A program made the position numbers and the translations under genes. Source: an uncultured Oscillospiraceae bacterium (GTDB lineage Bacteria; Bacillota; Clostridia; Oscillospirales; Oscillospiraceae). Taken from it: 6,695 bases of DNA. Positions 1-5,736 of the stretch are shown here, in pieces. Positions within the stretch are counted from its first letter, which is position 1. Every line of letters starts with the position of its first letter. The notes beneath the pieces are model-generated. The model had not been told where the DNA came from, did not search any database, and saw only the letters and a program-made list of their open reading frames with translations. The stretch spans positions 1 through 6,695 of the forward strand of contig CAADSF010000004.1 of NCBI GenBank assembly GCA_900751035.1, read 5' to 3'.

Positions 1-238
1 TGACCTGATGCCGGGAACGAAGCGGTTCGGGGAACTGAAAAAGTCCGTAGGCAATGTGTCTCAAAAGGTTTTGACCGCCCAGCTCCGGGCAATGGAGGAA
101 AGCGGACTGGTAAACCGCAAGGTCTACGCCGAAGTCCCGCCGAGAGTGGAATATTCTCTGACGGAACTCGGCAAGAGCCTGAAGCCCATTCTGGATTCCA
201 TGTGGGCATGGGGCGAAGCATATAAGGCCAAACAGTAA
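1..238 (+). CDS. HxlR-family winged-helix transcriptional regulator, 3' part only
   Basis: This is the C-terminal 78 residues of a small winged-helix DNA-binding regulator, cut by the left edge of the window; the reading frame is open from base 2. HxlR proteins are usually about 100-120 residues, so roughly the first third is missing. The order of elements fits the family: an RFGELKK segment leading into helix 2, a recognition helix with VSQKVLTAQLRAMEESGLV, then the wing with a PPRVEYSLTELG strand pair and a final helix containing MWAWGEAY. The ATG at 8 is an internal methionine, not the start. Family members are cytoplasmic dimers that often control a neighbouring redox or detoxification gene or respond to a small-molecule or redox signal; no target is visible here because the upstream side is outside the window. 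It ends with TAA just before a hairpin terminator. Family assignment is strong, function unknown. Confidence 0.88.
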   Translation, partial: DLMPGTKRFGELKKSVGNVSQKVLTAQLRAMEESGLVNRKVYAEVPPRVEYSLTELGKSLKPILDSMWAWGEAYKAKQ

Positions 239-277
239 AAAACGAAGCAGCACATCATAATTACTGCTTCATTTTTT
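237..277. terminator. Bidirectional intrinsic terminator between convergent genes
   Basis: GAAGCAG (244-250) pairs with CTGCTTC (264-270) around a 13-base AT-rich loop. A run of A lies before the stem (237-242) and a run of T after it (272-277), so each strand shows a stem followed by a U-tract and the A and T runs can extend the stem. It lies between the HxlR gene on the plus strand and the integrase on the minus strand, which converge here, so it can end transcription of both. Confidence 0.85.
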
Positions 278-289
278 ACCGAAGTCTAC

Positions 290-370
290 TTATGCTCTGT
301 CTTTTTCCAGATTCGTGTGCGCATTCATCAAGTCGATCGTGATATGGGCGATGAAATTGCCGTTTTTCAC
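290..370 (-). other. Short open extension in frame after the integrase stop codon
   Basis: Directly after the TGA of the integrase remnant (371-373) the same minus-strand frame continues with a GTG and stays open for 26 codons to a TAA at 290-292. It encodes a short mixed polypeptide containing FIAHITIDLMNAH. There is no separate ribosome-binding site apart from the end of the integrase gene. It may be chance, a coupled micro-ORF, or the original C-terminus of a longer integrase now cut off by a nonsense codon. I do not recognise the peptide. No other gene is apparent in the 239-370 interval, and no obvious attachment-site repeat can be seen in it. Confidence 0.2.
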
Positions 371-1018
371 TCATCCCACGCTTGCCATGAAGCCGCTGAT
401 CTTCTGCGCGGCTTCTTTTTTCATGCCTGCTGTGACGTGTGTGTAAACGTCCAGCGAGAATTCCGCCGAGGCGTGACCGAGGATCTCCGCGACCGTTTTC
501 GGGTCAATGCCGCTCTGGATTGCCAACGTCGAGAATGTGTGTCTGAGGTCGTGGAACCGGACGTGTTCCTCGATTCCCGCTTTCTCTAACAGCTTCTTGT
601 GAATCCGTCCGACGCAGTCCGGGCCGTACATTCCGCCGGTCTTGGGCGACGGGAACATATATGGGCTGAACGGATGATTCTTACGATCTTCGACCAGCAG
701 CCGGATTGCTTCGTCGCTCAGATAAATCTCTCGGACAGAGTTTTCCGTTTTCGGCTCTGTCACGACCAGCTCTCCTTTGCCGCGCGACACGGATTTGGAT
801 ACAGTCAGTGTTTTTGTCTGCAAGTTCAGGTCGCTCCACAGCAGCGCCACCAGTTCGCCGCGCCGAAGTCCGGTGCTGAGTTCCAGATAGAACATCGGCA
901 GGACGCCCCATTCCTCTGCTGCTTTCAGGTAGTCGCGGATTTTCTCCGGCGGGATGATCTGCATTTTCTTCTTTTCCTTCTTCGGCAGGCGGCAGCCGTT
1001 TGCCGGGTTACGGCATGA
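371..1018 (-). pseudogene. Tyrosine recombinase/integrase, N-terminally truncated (catalytic domain only)
   Basis: This is the C-terminal catalytic domain of a phage/ICE-type tyrosine recombinase, which cuts and rejoins DNA at attachment sites. From the first ATG (962-964) 197 residues remain: the first catalytic arginine lies in TGLRRGE (about residues 31-37), the lysine-bearing turn in PKTENSVREI (about 71-80), then HDLRH (138-142), the GH histidine (164) and the nucleophilic tyrosine in LDVYTH (174). All catalytic residues are therefore present. The frame stays open upstream to a TGA at 1022-1024, and the piece before the ATG (RNPANGCRLPKKEKK) looks like the usual linker to the N-terminal domain, showing that the gene once continued. 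Complete relatives are about 380-400 residues; the arm-binding and SAM-like core-binding domains are missing and plus-strand adenine deaminase sequence lies there instead. No good ribosome site precedes the ATG, so it is most likely a dead remnant of an integrative element. Confidence 0.85.
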
Positions 1019-1927
1019 TGCTCAAGGGCTCTTTTGGAAGCACGCAAAAGATTAGAGCCGATGCAGGCCATCCAGATGGCGAGCATCAATGCCGCCCGTC
1101 ACTTCCGCATCGACGACGAGGTGGGTTCGATCACGCCCGGACGGCTGGCAGACATCCTGCTGGTGGACGATCTGACCAAAATGGAGCCGAAAGCGGTCTA
1201 TTTTGAAGGAACGCTGGTGGCAGAAAATAAACGCCTTCTGCAAGCGTGCCGCGTGTCCGATTATCCCGACTGGATCAAAGATACGGTGCACTTCAAAAAG
1301 CCCATTACTGCCGCGTCTTTCCGCTGCTTCTCGAAAGATCCAAAGGCCAAAGAGACCACGGCGCACGTTATCGGCCTGATCGACGTGCAGATCATCAATC
1401 ACGATCTGATCCGCACGCTTCCGGTGAAGCAGGGGGAAATCCAGCGCGATCTGTCGCAGGATATTTTGAAGCTGGCCGTTGTGGAGCGCTACGGAAAGAC
1501 AGGCGGTGTGGGCGTGGGCTTTGTGCAGGGCTTTACGCTGAAAAAAGGCGCGCTGGCATATTCCATGAGCCACGACCACCACAACATTGTGACCGTTGGC
1601 GTCAGCGACAGCGATATGGCGGTTGCTGTCAACGAGGTTGCCCGCCTGCATGGCGGACTGACCGTGGTCTGCGACGGCAACGTGATGGACTCCATGTGCT
1701 TGCCGATCGGCGGCTTGATGAGCGAATGTGGCGCAGACGAGGTGATGCGCCTTCTCGACGGCATGAATGAAGCGGCGCGCCAGCTAGGCTGTCAGATGCC
1801 GGCTCCGTTTTTGACGTTGAGCTTCGTTTCCCTGCCCGCAGTGCCGGAGCTTGGCCTCACCGACATGGGTCTTTTGGACGTGCTGGGGTATCGGCTGATC
1901 GACGTGGAAACGCAGGGCAATGATTGA
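1019..1927 (+). pseudogene. ade: Adenine deaminase, 5'-truncated (C-terminal half)
   Basis: Adenine deaminase (amidohydrolase superfamily) converts adenine to hypoxanthine and ammonia in purine salvage. The frame is open from 1019 after a TGA at 1016-1018; the first possible start is a TTG at 1034 with no ribosome site before it, giving about 297 residues against roughly 570-600 in the family. What is left is the end of the TIM-barrel domain (AIQMASINAARHF), the small beta domain (GSITPGRLADILLVDDL, about residues 31-47) and the whole C-terminal domain, including GFTLKKGALAYSMSHDHHN (about 166-184), LPIGGLMS and LTLSFVSLPAVPELGLTD near the end. The N-terminal part with the HxH metal site and most catalytic residues is absent, so the product could not deaminate adenine. 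The body has no internal stop, suggesting recent loss. Its left end abuts the integrase remnant. Confidence 0.88.
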
Positions 1928-1971
1928 TGGGAGGCTTTTGCGGTAAGAACCGGGCTTCTGAATAAAATTGC

Positions 1972-2007
1972 AGCGGCGGCTGCCATCTTCCGATGGCAGC
2001 CGCCGCT
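1972..2007. other. Perfect 16-bp GC-rich hairpin (possible terminator)
   Basis: AGCGGCGGCTGCCATC (1972-1987) is perfectly complementary to 1992-2007 with a TTCC loop. No T-run follows on the plus strand, so it is not a textbook terminator for ade. Read on the minus strand the stem is followed by GCAATTTTATT, a weak U-rich tract. It may stop transcription, block 3' decay of the ade transcript, or be a small dispersed repeat. It lies 44 bases after the ade stop. Confidence 0.6.
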
Positions 2008-2122
2008 CAGCGTGTCAAAGAACGTCAGTTCTCAAAACAGGAGGACTGGCGTTTTATACTATTCCTTAATTAAGCAGTTTATGCGAATTGCAAGTGCAAA
2101 TTGGACACTCGGAAAAAAGCTG

Positions 2123-2599
2123 ATGAAAGTTATCCACGCGCAGGAGCAGGCGCTGGTCTTCGAGAAGTTCATGAATGAGGATGCATACCAGATCGGCACG
2201 AAAATCAAGCAGGGCGTGGAAAAGCTCGGCCATGACGTGGTCGATTCGATCTCCCTTGGCGACGAGCAGCTGTTCTATTACGCAATGCAGTCGATCCGCC
2301 CCATCAGCCTCAGCTGACTTGGCAGAAAGATCCGCACAGCCAACATGTTCCGGCAGAGTTCGTATCTGGTCGGCCTGGAGATGGCAGCCAGCGGCGATAC
2401 GTTTGCCGATTCCGGTCTGGAACCTGCAAAGTTCGCAGGTGTAGGCGGCTGCTTCCCGATTAACCTCAAAGGCCGCGGCTTCATTGGTGCCATTGCCGTT
2501 TCTGGCATGGAGCAGCAGGAAGATCATTGGCTGGTTGTTGATACCATCAGCCAGTATCTCGGCGTGGCGGTAGAGTCTGTGCTGCCGCTCTTTAAATAA
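2123..2599 (+). pseudogene. UPF0303 / HbpS-like (heme-degrading domain) protein with in-frame TGA
   Basis: Two open segments in the same frame, split only by a TGA at 2315-2317, together make one UPF0303-type protein (HbpS/GlcG-like, often annotated as heme-degrading domain protein; real role poorly known). Read through, ATG 2123 to TAA 2599 gives 158 codons, close to the family length of about 155-165. The N-terminal part has EQALVFEKFMNEDAYQIG and the DEQLFYYAM strand; the C-terminal part has RKIRTANMFRQSSYL, FAGVGGCFPINLKGRGFIGAIAVSG and a DHWLVVDTISQYL helix. As I recall the family, the TGA falls exactly where a tryptophan stands in a segment like DNxEWIKRK. The eight residues before it (SIRPISLS) also fit poorly, so a small compensated frameshift may be present too. 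The start is uncertain: GGAAAA before ATG 2123 is a weak ribosome site, and ATG 2081 and GTG 2012 are in frame but have no better one. Confidence 0.72.
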
Positions 2600-2611
2600 G
2601 AATAAGCGACT

Positions 2612-2658
2612 GCCGGTGCGTACGGCCTGTGCGTTAAGGAACAGGTTTGCGCACCGGC
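2612..2658 (+). terminator. Long hairpin after the UPF0303 gene, possible terminator
   Basis: GCCGGTGCG (2612-2620) pairs perfectly with CGCACCGGC (2650-2658), and inside it CCTGT (2626-2630) pairs with ACAGG (2641-2645). It starts 13 bases after the UPF0303 stop. Only a short TTT follows, so if it terminates it is weak or factor-aided. It would separate the upstream gene from the pyr promoter. Confidence 0.45.
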
Positions 2659-2732
2659 TTTGCTGCGCCCCAGGCGAGCGGCGCGTGGGCTTGAAAATGG
2701 TGAATTTGGAACAATATAGAACAGCTGAGAGG

Positions 2733-2759
2733 GCTTTTGCGGAATTCTGCCGGAAAAGC
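2733..2759. repeat. Imperfect inverted repeat just upstream of the pyr promoter
   Basis: GCTTTTGCGG (2733-2742) and CCGGAAAAGC (2750-2759) are inverted copies with one mismatch in ten, separated by seven bases. No T-run follows on either strand, so a terminator is unlikely. The right arm lies about 10 bases before the -35 box and leads into a seven-A tract (2761-2767). It could be a regulator site or part of an UP-like upstream element. Confidence 0.4.
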
Positions 2760-2768
2760 GAAAAAAAC

Positions 2769-2797
2769 TTGACAATCGCCGCGCGATCTTTTATAAT
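2769..2797 (+). promoter_or_regulatory. Consensus sigma-70/sigma-A promoter of the pyr operon
   Basis: TTGACA (2769-2774) and TATAAT (2792-2797) are both perfect consensus boxes with the ideal 17-base spacer. An A-tract (2761-2767) just upstream resembles an UP element. Transcription should begin near A2804, giving a leader of about 25 nt before the pyrC ATG. Such a leader has no room for a PyrR-type antiterminator/terminator pair, and none can be seen. Any control must therefore act on initiation, on the start codon region, or downstream. Confidence 0.93.
2775..2787. promoter_or_regulatory. Palindrome in the promoter spacer, candidate operator
   Basis: ATCGC-CGC-GCGAT is a perfect inverted repeat with a 3-base centre, lying entirely between the -35 and -10 boxes. 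A repressor bound here would block RNA polymerase. The match is short and could be chance in GC-rich DNA. No regulator gene for it is visible in the window. Confidence 0.35.
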
Positions 2798-2828
2798 GCA
2801 CCGAGCGCCAAAACACAGGAGGTCAGTT

Positions 2829-4100
2829 ATGCGGATTTGTTTCAAGCATGCCCAGGTATGGAAAGACGGCTCGCTCCGTCCGGCAGATGTTCTTGTTTCA
2901 GACGGCAGAATTGTTTCTATCGGAGATCGTGTTTCCTGCCCTACGGATACTTTTTGTGTTGAAGTTCATAACGCAGTTATTTTTCCCGGTTTCGTTGATG
3001 TGCATGTCCATCTTCGTGAGCCGGGATTTTCTTATAAGGAGACGATCCGCACCGGAACACTCGCAGCGGCGCACGGCGGCTTTGCCCACGTGGCGGCGAT
3101 GCCGAACCTGAACCCGGTGCCGGACTGCAAGGCGTCACTGGAAGAGGAGCTGCGCCGTATCCGGGAAAGCGCCTGCATGCATGTGCACCCCTACGGCGCA
3201 ATTTCCGTCGGGCAAAAGGGCGAGCAGCTGGCGGATCTGGACGCGATGGCTCCGAAGGTAATTGCATTTTCCGACGATGGAAAGGGCGTGCAGTCGGAGA
3301 GCCTGATACGCGAGGCGATGGAGCAGTGCAGAAGGCTTGGGAAAATTCTGGCCGCGCACTGCGAGGACAATAGCCTGCTTTGCGGCGGCTATATCCACGA
3401 CGGCGCATATGCAAAGGCTCACAGCCACCGGGGCATTTGCTCCGAGAGCGAGTGGAGCCAGATTGCGCGCGATGTGCGCCTGGCAGAGGAGACAGGCTGT
3501 GCATATCATGTGTGCCACGTCTCCACGAAGGAAAGTGTTTCGATCATCCGGGAGGCAAAACGGCGCGGCGTAAATGTAACATGCGAGACAGGGCCGCATT
3601 ATCTGGCCTTTACGGAGGATGATTTGCAGGAGGACGGACGGTTCAAGATGAATCCGCCGCTCAGAAGCAGGGAAGACCGCGACGCGCTGATTGAGGGACT
3701 TCTGGACGGAACGATTGACATGATTGTGACCGATCACGCGCCACACAGCCGGGAAGAAAAAGCCCGCGGACTGGAAAAAAGCGCGATGGGCGTTGTGGGT
3801 CTGGAAACCTCCTTTGCCGCCTGCTACACAAGCTTAGTGAAGCCCGGCGTTCTGCCGCTCGGAAAGCTTATGGATCTGATGCACGACGCGCCGATGCGCC
3901 GCTTTGGCTGCGGCACGAAGCTTGCCATCGGGCAGCCGGCAGATCTGACAGTCTTCAACCTGAGCGAGAGCTATGTAGTAGAGCCGGAACAGTTTTTGTC
4001 GATGGGTCGGGCGACGCCGTTTGCAGGCGTCACGCTCACCGGCGTATGCAAGATGACAATGATTGATGGAAAGATCGTCTGGAAGGAGGAAACGCTTTGA
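2829..4100 (+). CDS. pyrC: Dihydroorotase (class I)
   Basis: Dihydroorotase is a cytoplasmic zinc amidohydrolase that reversibly closes N-carbamoyl-L-aspartate to dihydroorotate, the third step of UMP synthesis. The 423-residue length matches class I bacterial enzymes. The N-terminal beta domain leads into the metal site DVHVHLREPG (57-66, H59 and H61). The metal-bridging aspartate lies in FSDDGKG (147-153), where class I enzymes use Asp instead of carboxylated Lys. Further ligands are in AAHCED (H177), HVCHVST (H230) and TDHAPH (D302). The substrate-binding MNPPLRS follows at 274-280. The C-terminal part returns to the beta domain with GQPADLTVF (368-376). The start is ATG 2829, with AGGAGG at 2817-2822; the frame is open further upstream, but that would run across the promoter. 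It is the first gene of the operon, and its TGA overlaps the pyrK start. It looks intact and functional. Confidence 0.97.
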   Translation: MRICFKHAQVWKDGSLRPADVLVSDGRIVSIGDRVSCPTDTFCVEVHNAVIFPGFVDVHVHLREPGFSYKETIRTGTLAAAHGGFAHVAAMPNLNPVPDCKASLEEELRRIRESACMHVHPYGAISVGQKGEQLADLDAMAPKVIAFSDDGKGVQSESLIREAMEQCRRLGKILAAHCEDNSLLCGGYIHDGAYAKAHSHRGICSESEWSQIARDVRLAEETGCAYHVCHVSTKESVSIIREAKRRGVNVTCETGPHYLAFTEDDLQEDGRFKMNPPLRSREDRDALIEGLLDGTIDMIVTDHAPHSREEKARGLEKSAMGVVGLETSFAACYTSLVKPGVLPLGKLMDLMHDAPMRRFGCGTKLAIGQPADLTVFNLSESYVVEPEQFLSMGRATPFAGVTLTGVCKMTMIDGKIVWKEETL

Positions 4101-4825
4101 ACGAAGTACGCTTTACACTGACAGAAAACGCGCGGCTTGCGCCGAATGTGTACCGGCTACGTTTGGCAGGGGACGCCTCGGCCATCACCGCGCCGGGACA
4201 GTTCCTGGAGCTCAGTATTCCGGGCTTTTTCCTCAGACGGCCGCTTTCCGTCTGCGACTGGGAGGACGGAAGCGTCACAATTTTATACCGCGCGGTCGGA
4301 GATGGCACAAGGGCGCTGGCAGAAATGAAGCCTGGTCAGACGATTGATGCGCTGTGCGGTCTTGGAAATGGATTTGACGTGACGGCGTGCGGAGAAAAGA
4401 CGCTTGTGATCGGCGGGGGCATCGGCGTGCCGCCGATGTACAGCCTTGCAAAGAGGCTCCTTGCGGCTGGGAAAACACCGGCTGCAATTCTTGGATTTAA
4501 TACGGCGAGCGAGATTTTCTACAAAGAAGAATTTGAAGCGCTTGGAATTGAGGCTATTCTTGCAACCGCCGATGGAAGCGCGGGTATCAAAGGCTTTGTA
4601 ACAGATGCGCTGCCGGAAGCGTTTGACACATTCTGCGCCTGCGGACCGATGCCGATGCTGCGCGCGCTGTGCGCCAGGACGGAAAAGCCGGGCTTTTTGA
4701 GCCTGGAAGCGCGGATGGGCTGCGGCTTTGGCGCGTGCATGGGTTGCACCATTGAGACAGCACATGGGCCGAAACGGGTCTGCAAGGAAGGACCCGTATT
4801 CCGAAAGGAGGAACTGATATGGTGA
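4097..4825 (+). CDS. pyrK: Dihydroorotate dehydrogenase B, electron transfer subunit
   Basis: PyrK carries FAD and a [2Fe-2S] cluster and passes electrons from dihydroorotate oxidation in PyrD on to NAD+, forming the PyrD2-PyrK2 heterotetramer typical of Gram-positive bacteria. In the 242 residues, the ferredoxin-reductase-like FAD domain comes first, with QFLELSIP and the flavin-binding RRPLSVCD (48-54), then GDGTRALAEMKPG. The NAD-binding domain has VIGGGIGVPPMY (104-115) and CACGPMPMLRAL. The C-terminal cluster loop has C209, C214, C217 and C229, that is C-x4-C-x2-C-x11-C. The start is a TTG at 4097 that shares four bases with the pyrC stop (TTGA). AAGGAGGA at 4083-4090 sits well for it and the translation from there matches the family N-terminus, so coupled translation with pyrC is likely. 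A short form of the family, but complete. Confidence 0.95.
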   Translation: MNEVRFTLTENARLAPNVYRLRLAGDASAITAPGQFLELSIPGFFLRRPLSVCDWEDGSVTILYRAVGDGTRALAEMKPGQTIDALCGLGNGFDVTACGEKTLVIGGGIGVPPMYSLAKRLLAAGKTPAAILGFNTASEIFYKEEFEALGIEAILATADGSAGIKGFVTDALPEAFDTFCACGPMPMLRALCARTEKPGFLSLEARMGCGFGACMGCTIETAHGPKRVCKEGPVFRKEELIW

Positions 4826-5736
4826 GGGCAGCAGTTTCACTCTGCGGCATTGAGCTCGACAACCCCGTCATTCCGGCCAGCGGAACCTTTGGCTACGGGT
4901 ACACGTTTGCAGAGCTCTACGATATCGATTGCCTTGGAACCTTTTCCTTTAAAGGAACAACACGCGAGCAGCGCCTTGGAAACGCGCAGCCGCGCATTGC
5001 AGAGACGCGCGGCGGTATGCTCAACGCCGTGGGTCTGCAAAACCCGGGTGTGGACGCGGTGATAGCAGAAGAGCTTCCGCGGCTCAAGCAGGTTTTTCAC
5101 AAGCCAGTCATGGCGAATGTGAGCGGGTTTTCGATCGAAGAGTACGTTGAGGTCTGCCGGAAGCTTGACGCATGCGAGCAGGTCGGCTGGCTGGAAGTGA
5201 ATATTTCCTGCCCGAACGTCCACGGCGGCGGCCTTGCCTTCGGAACGGATCCGAAAGCTGCTGCAAGCGTCACAAGGGCAGTAAAAGCTGCGGTCAAAAA
5301 GCCCGTTATTGTGAAGCTTTCTCCGAATGTCACAAGCATTGCGGATATCGCCAGGGCGTGCGAAGACGCAGGCGCGGACGCGGTGAGCTTAATCAACACG
5401 GTGCTTGGTATGCGCATCGACCTGCGCGCGAAGCGGCCGCTGCTGGCAAACAAAACGGGCGGCATGTCCGGTCCAGCAATTTTTCCGCTTGCCGTGCGGA
5501 TGGTCTGGCAGGTCTATGAGGCGGTCAGAATTCCGATCATCGGCATGGGCGGCGTGACGCGCGCGGAAGATGTGCTGGAGCTGATGCTGGCCGGAGCAAC
5601 GGCGGTGGAGGTCGGCGCGGCAAACTTGGTGAATCCCTATGCCTGCCGCGATATTGTCCGGGATCTTCCGCAGGCAATGCAGAACTACAACATACAGAAT
5701 CTGAAAGATATCATAGGAGGTGCACACCATGGGTAA
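4819..5736 (+). CDS. pyrD: Dihydroorotate dehydrogenase B (NAD+), catalytic subunit
   Basis: This class 1B FMN enzyme oxidises dihydroorotate to orotate, the fourth step of UMP synthesis, and works with PyrK in the cytoplasm. The 305-residue TIM barrel shows all expected landmarks: the flavin/substrate lysine in SFKGTT (K45), NAVGLQNPG (69-77), the VNISCPNV loop with the catalytic cysteine C131 (cysteine marks class 1; class 2 has serine), VIVKLSPN (163-170), SLINTV (190-195), MSGPAI (216-221) and the phosphate-binding GMGGVTRAEDV and VEVGAA segments (242-268). The start is ATG 4819, seven bases inside pyrK, with AAAGGAGG at 4804-4811; the GTG directly after it is a possible alternative. Its 3' end overlaps pyrF by eight bases. 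Intact. Confidence 0.97.
   Translation: MVRAAVSLCGIELDNPVIPASGTFGYGYTFAELYDIDCLGTFSFKGTTREQRLGNAQPRIAETRGGMLNAVGLQNPGVDAVIAEELPRLKQVFHKPVMANVSGFSIEEYVEVCRKLDACEQVGWLEVNISCPNVHGGGLAFGTDPKAAASVTRAVKAAVKKPVIVKLSPNVTSIADIARACEDAGADAVSLINTVLGMRIDLRAKRPLLANKTGGMSGPAIFPLAVRMVWQVYEAVRIPIIGMGGVTRAEDVLELMLAGATAVEVGAANLVNPYACRDIVRDLPQAMQNYNIQNLKDIIGGAHHG

Noticed and set aside
317..1018. Plus-strand open frames of 90 and 139 residues across the integrase region
   Set aside because: They lie opposite the integrase catalytic domain, whose motifs are clear on the minus strand; the plus-strand peptides resemble no protein family and lack ribosome sites.
371..1927. A complete mobile element carrying its own integrase
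   Set aside because: The integrase lacks its N-terminal domains, no excisionase, relaxase or terminal repeats are present, and the next gene is a chromosomal-type ade fragment.
2315..2317. TGA read as tryptophan (alternative code), since two genes have in-frame TGA followed by open frame
   Set aside because: ade, pyrC and pyrK all end naturally with TGA at the expected C-termini, and the intact pyr genes use TGG for tryptophan, so TGA is a normal stop here.
2616..2828. Extension of the pyrC frame upstream to 2616
   Set aside because: It would cover the -35 and -10 boxes; ATG 2829 has an ideal AGGAGG and gives the normal family N-terminus.
2804..2828. Riboswitch or PyrR attenuator in the pyr leader
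   Set aside because: Only about 25 bases lie between the predicted start and the ATG, and no hairpin pair is visible.
2066..2845. 259-residue minus-strand open frame over the UPF0303 gene and pyr promoter
   Set aside because: It runs antisense through recognisable coding sequence and through the consensus promoter, and its translation shows no recognisable domain.
5720..5728. GTG start for pyrF at 5720
   Set aside because: The GTG overlaps the AGGAGG that serves ATG 5729, and the ATG gives the normal start of the barrel.
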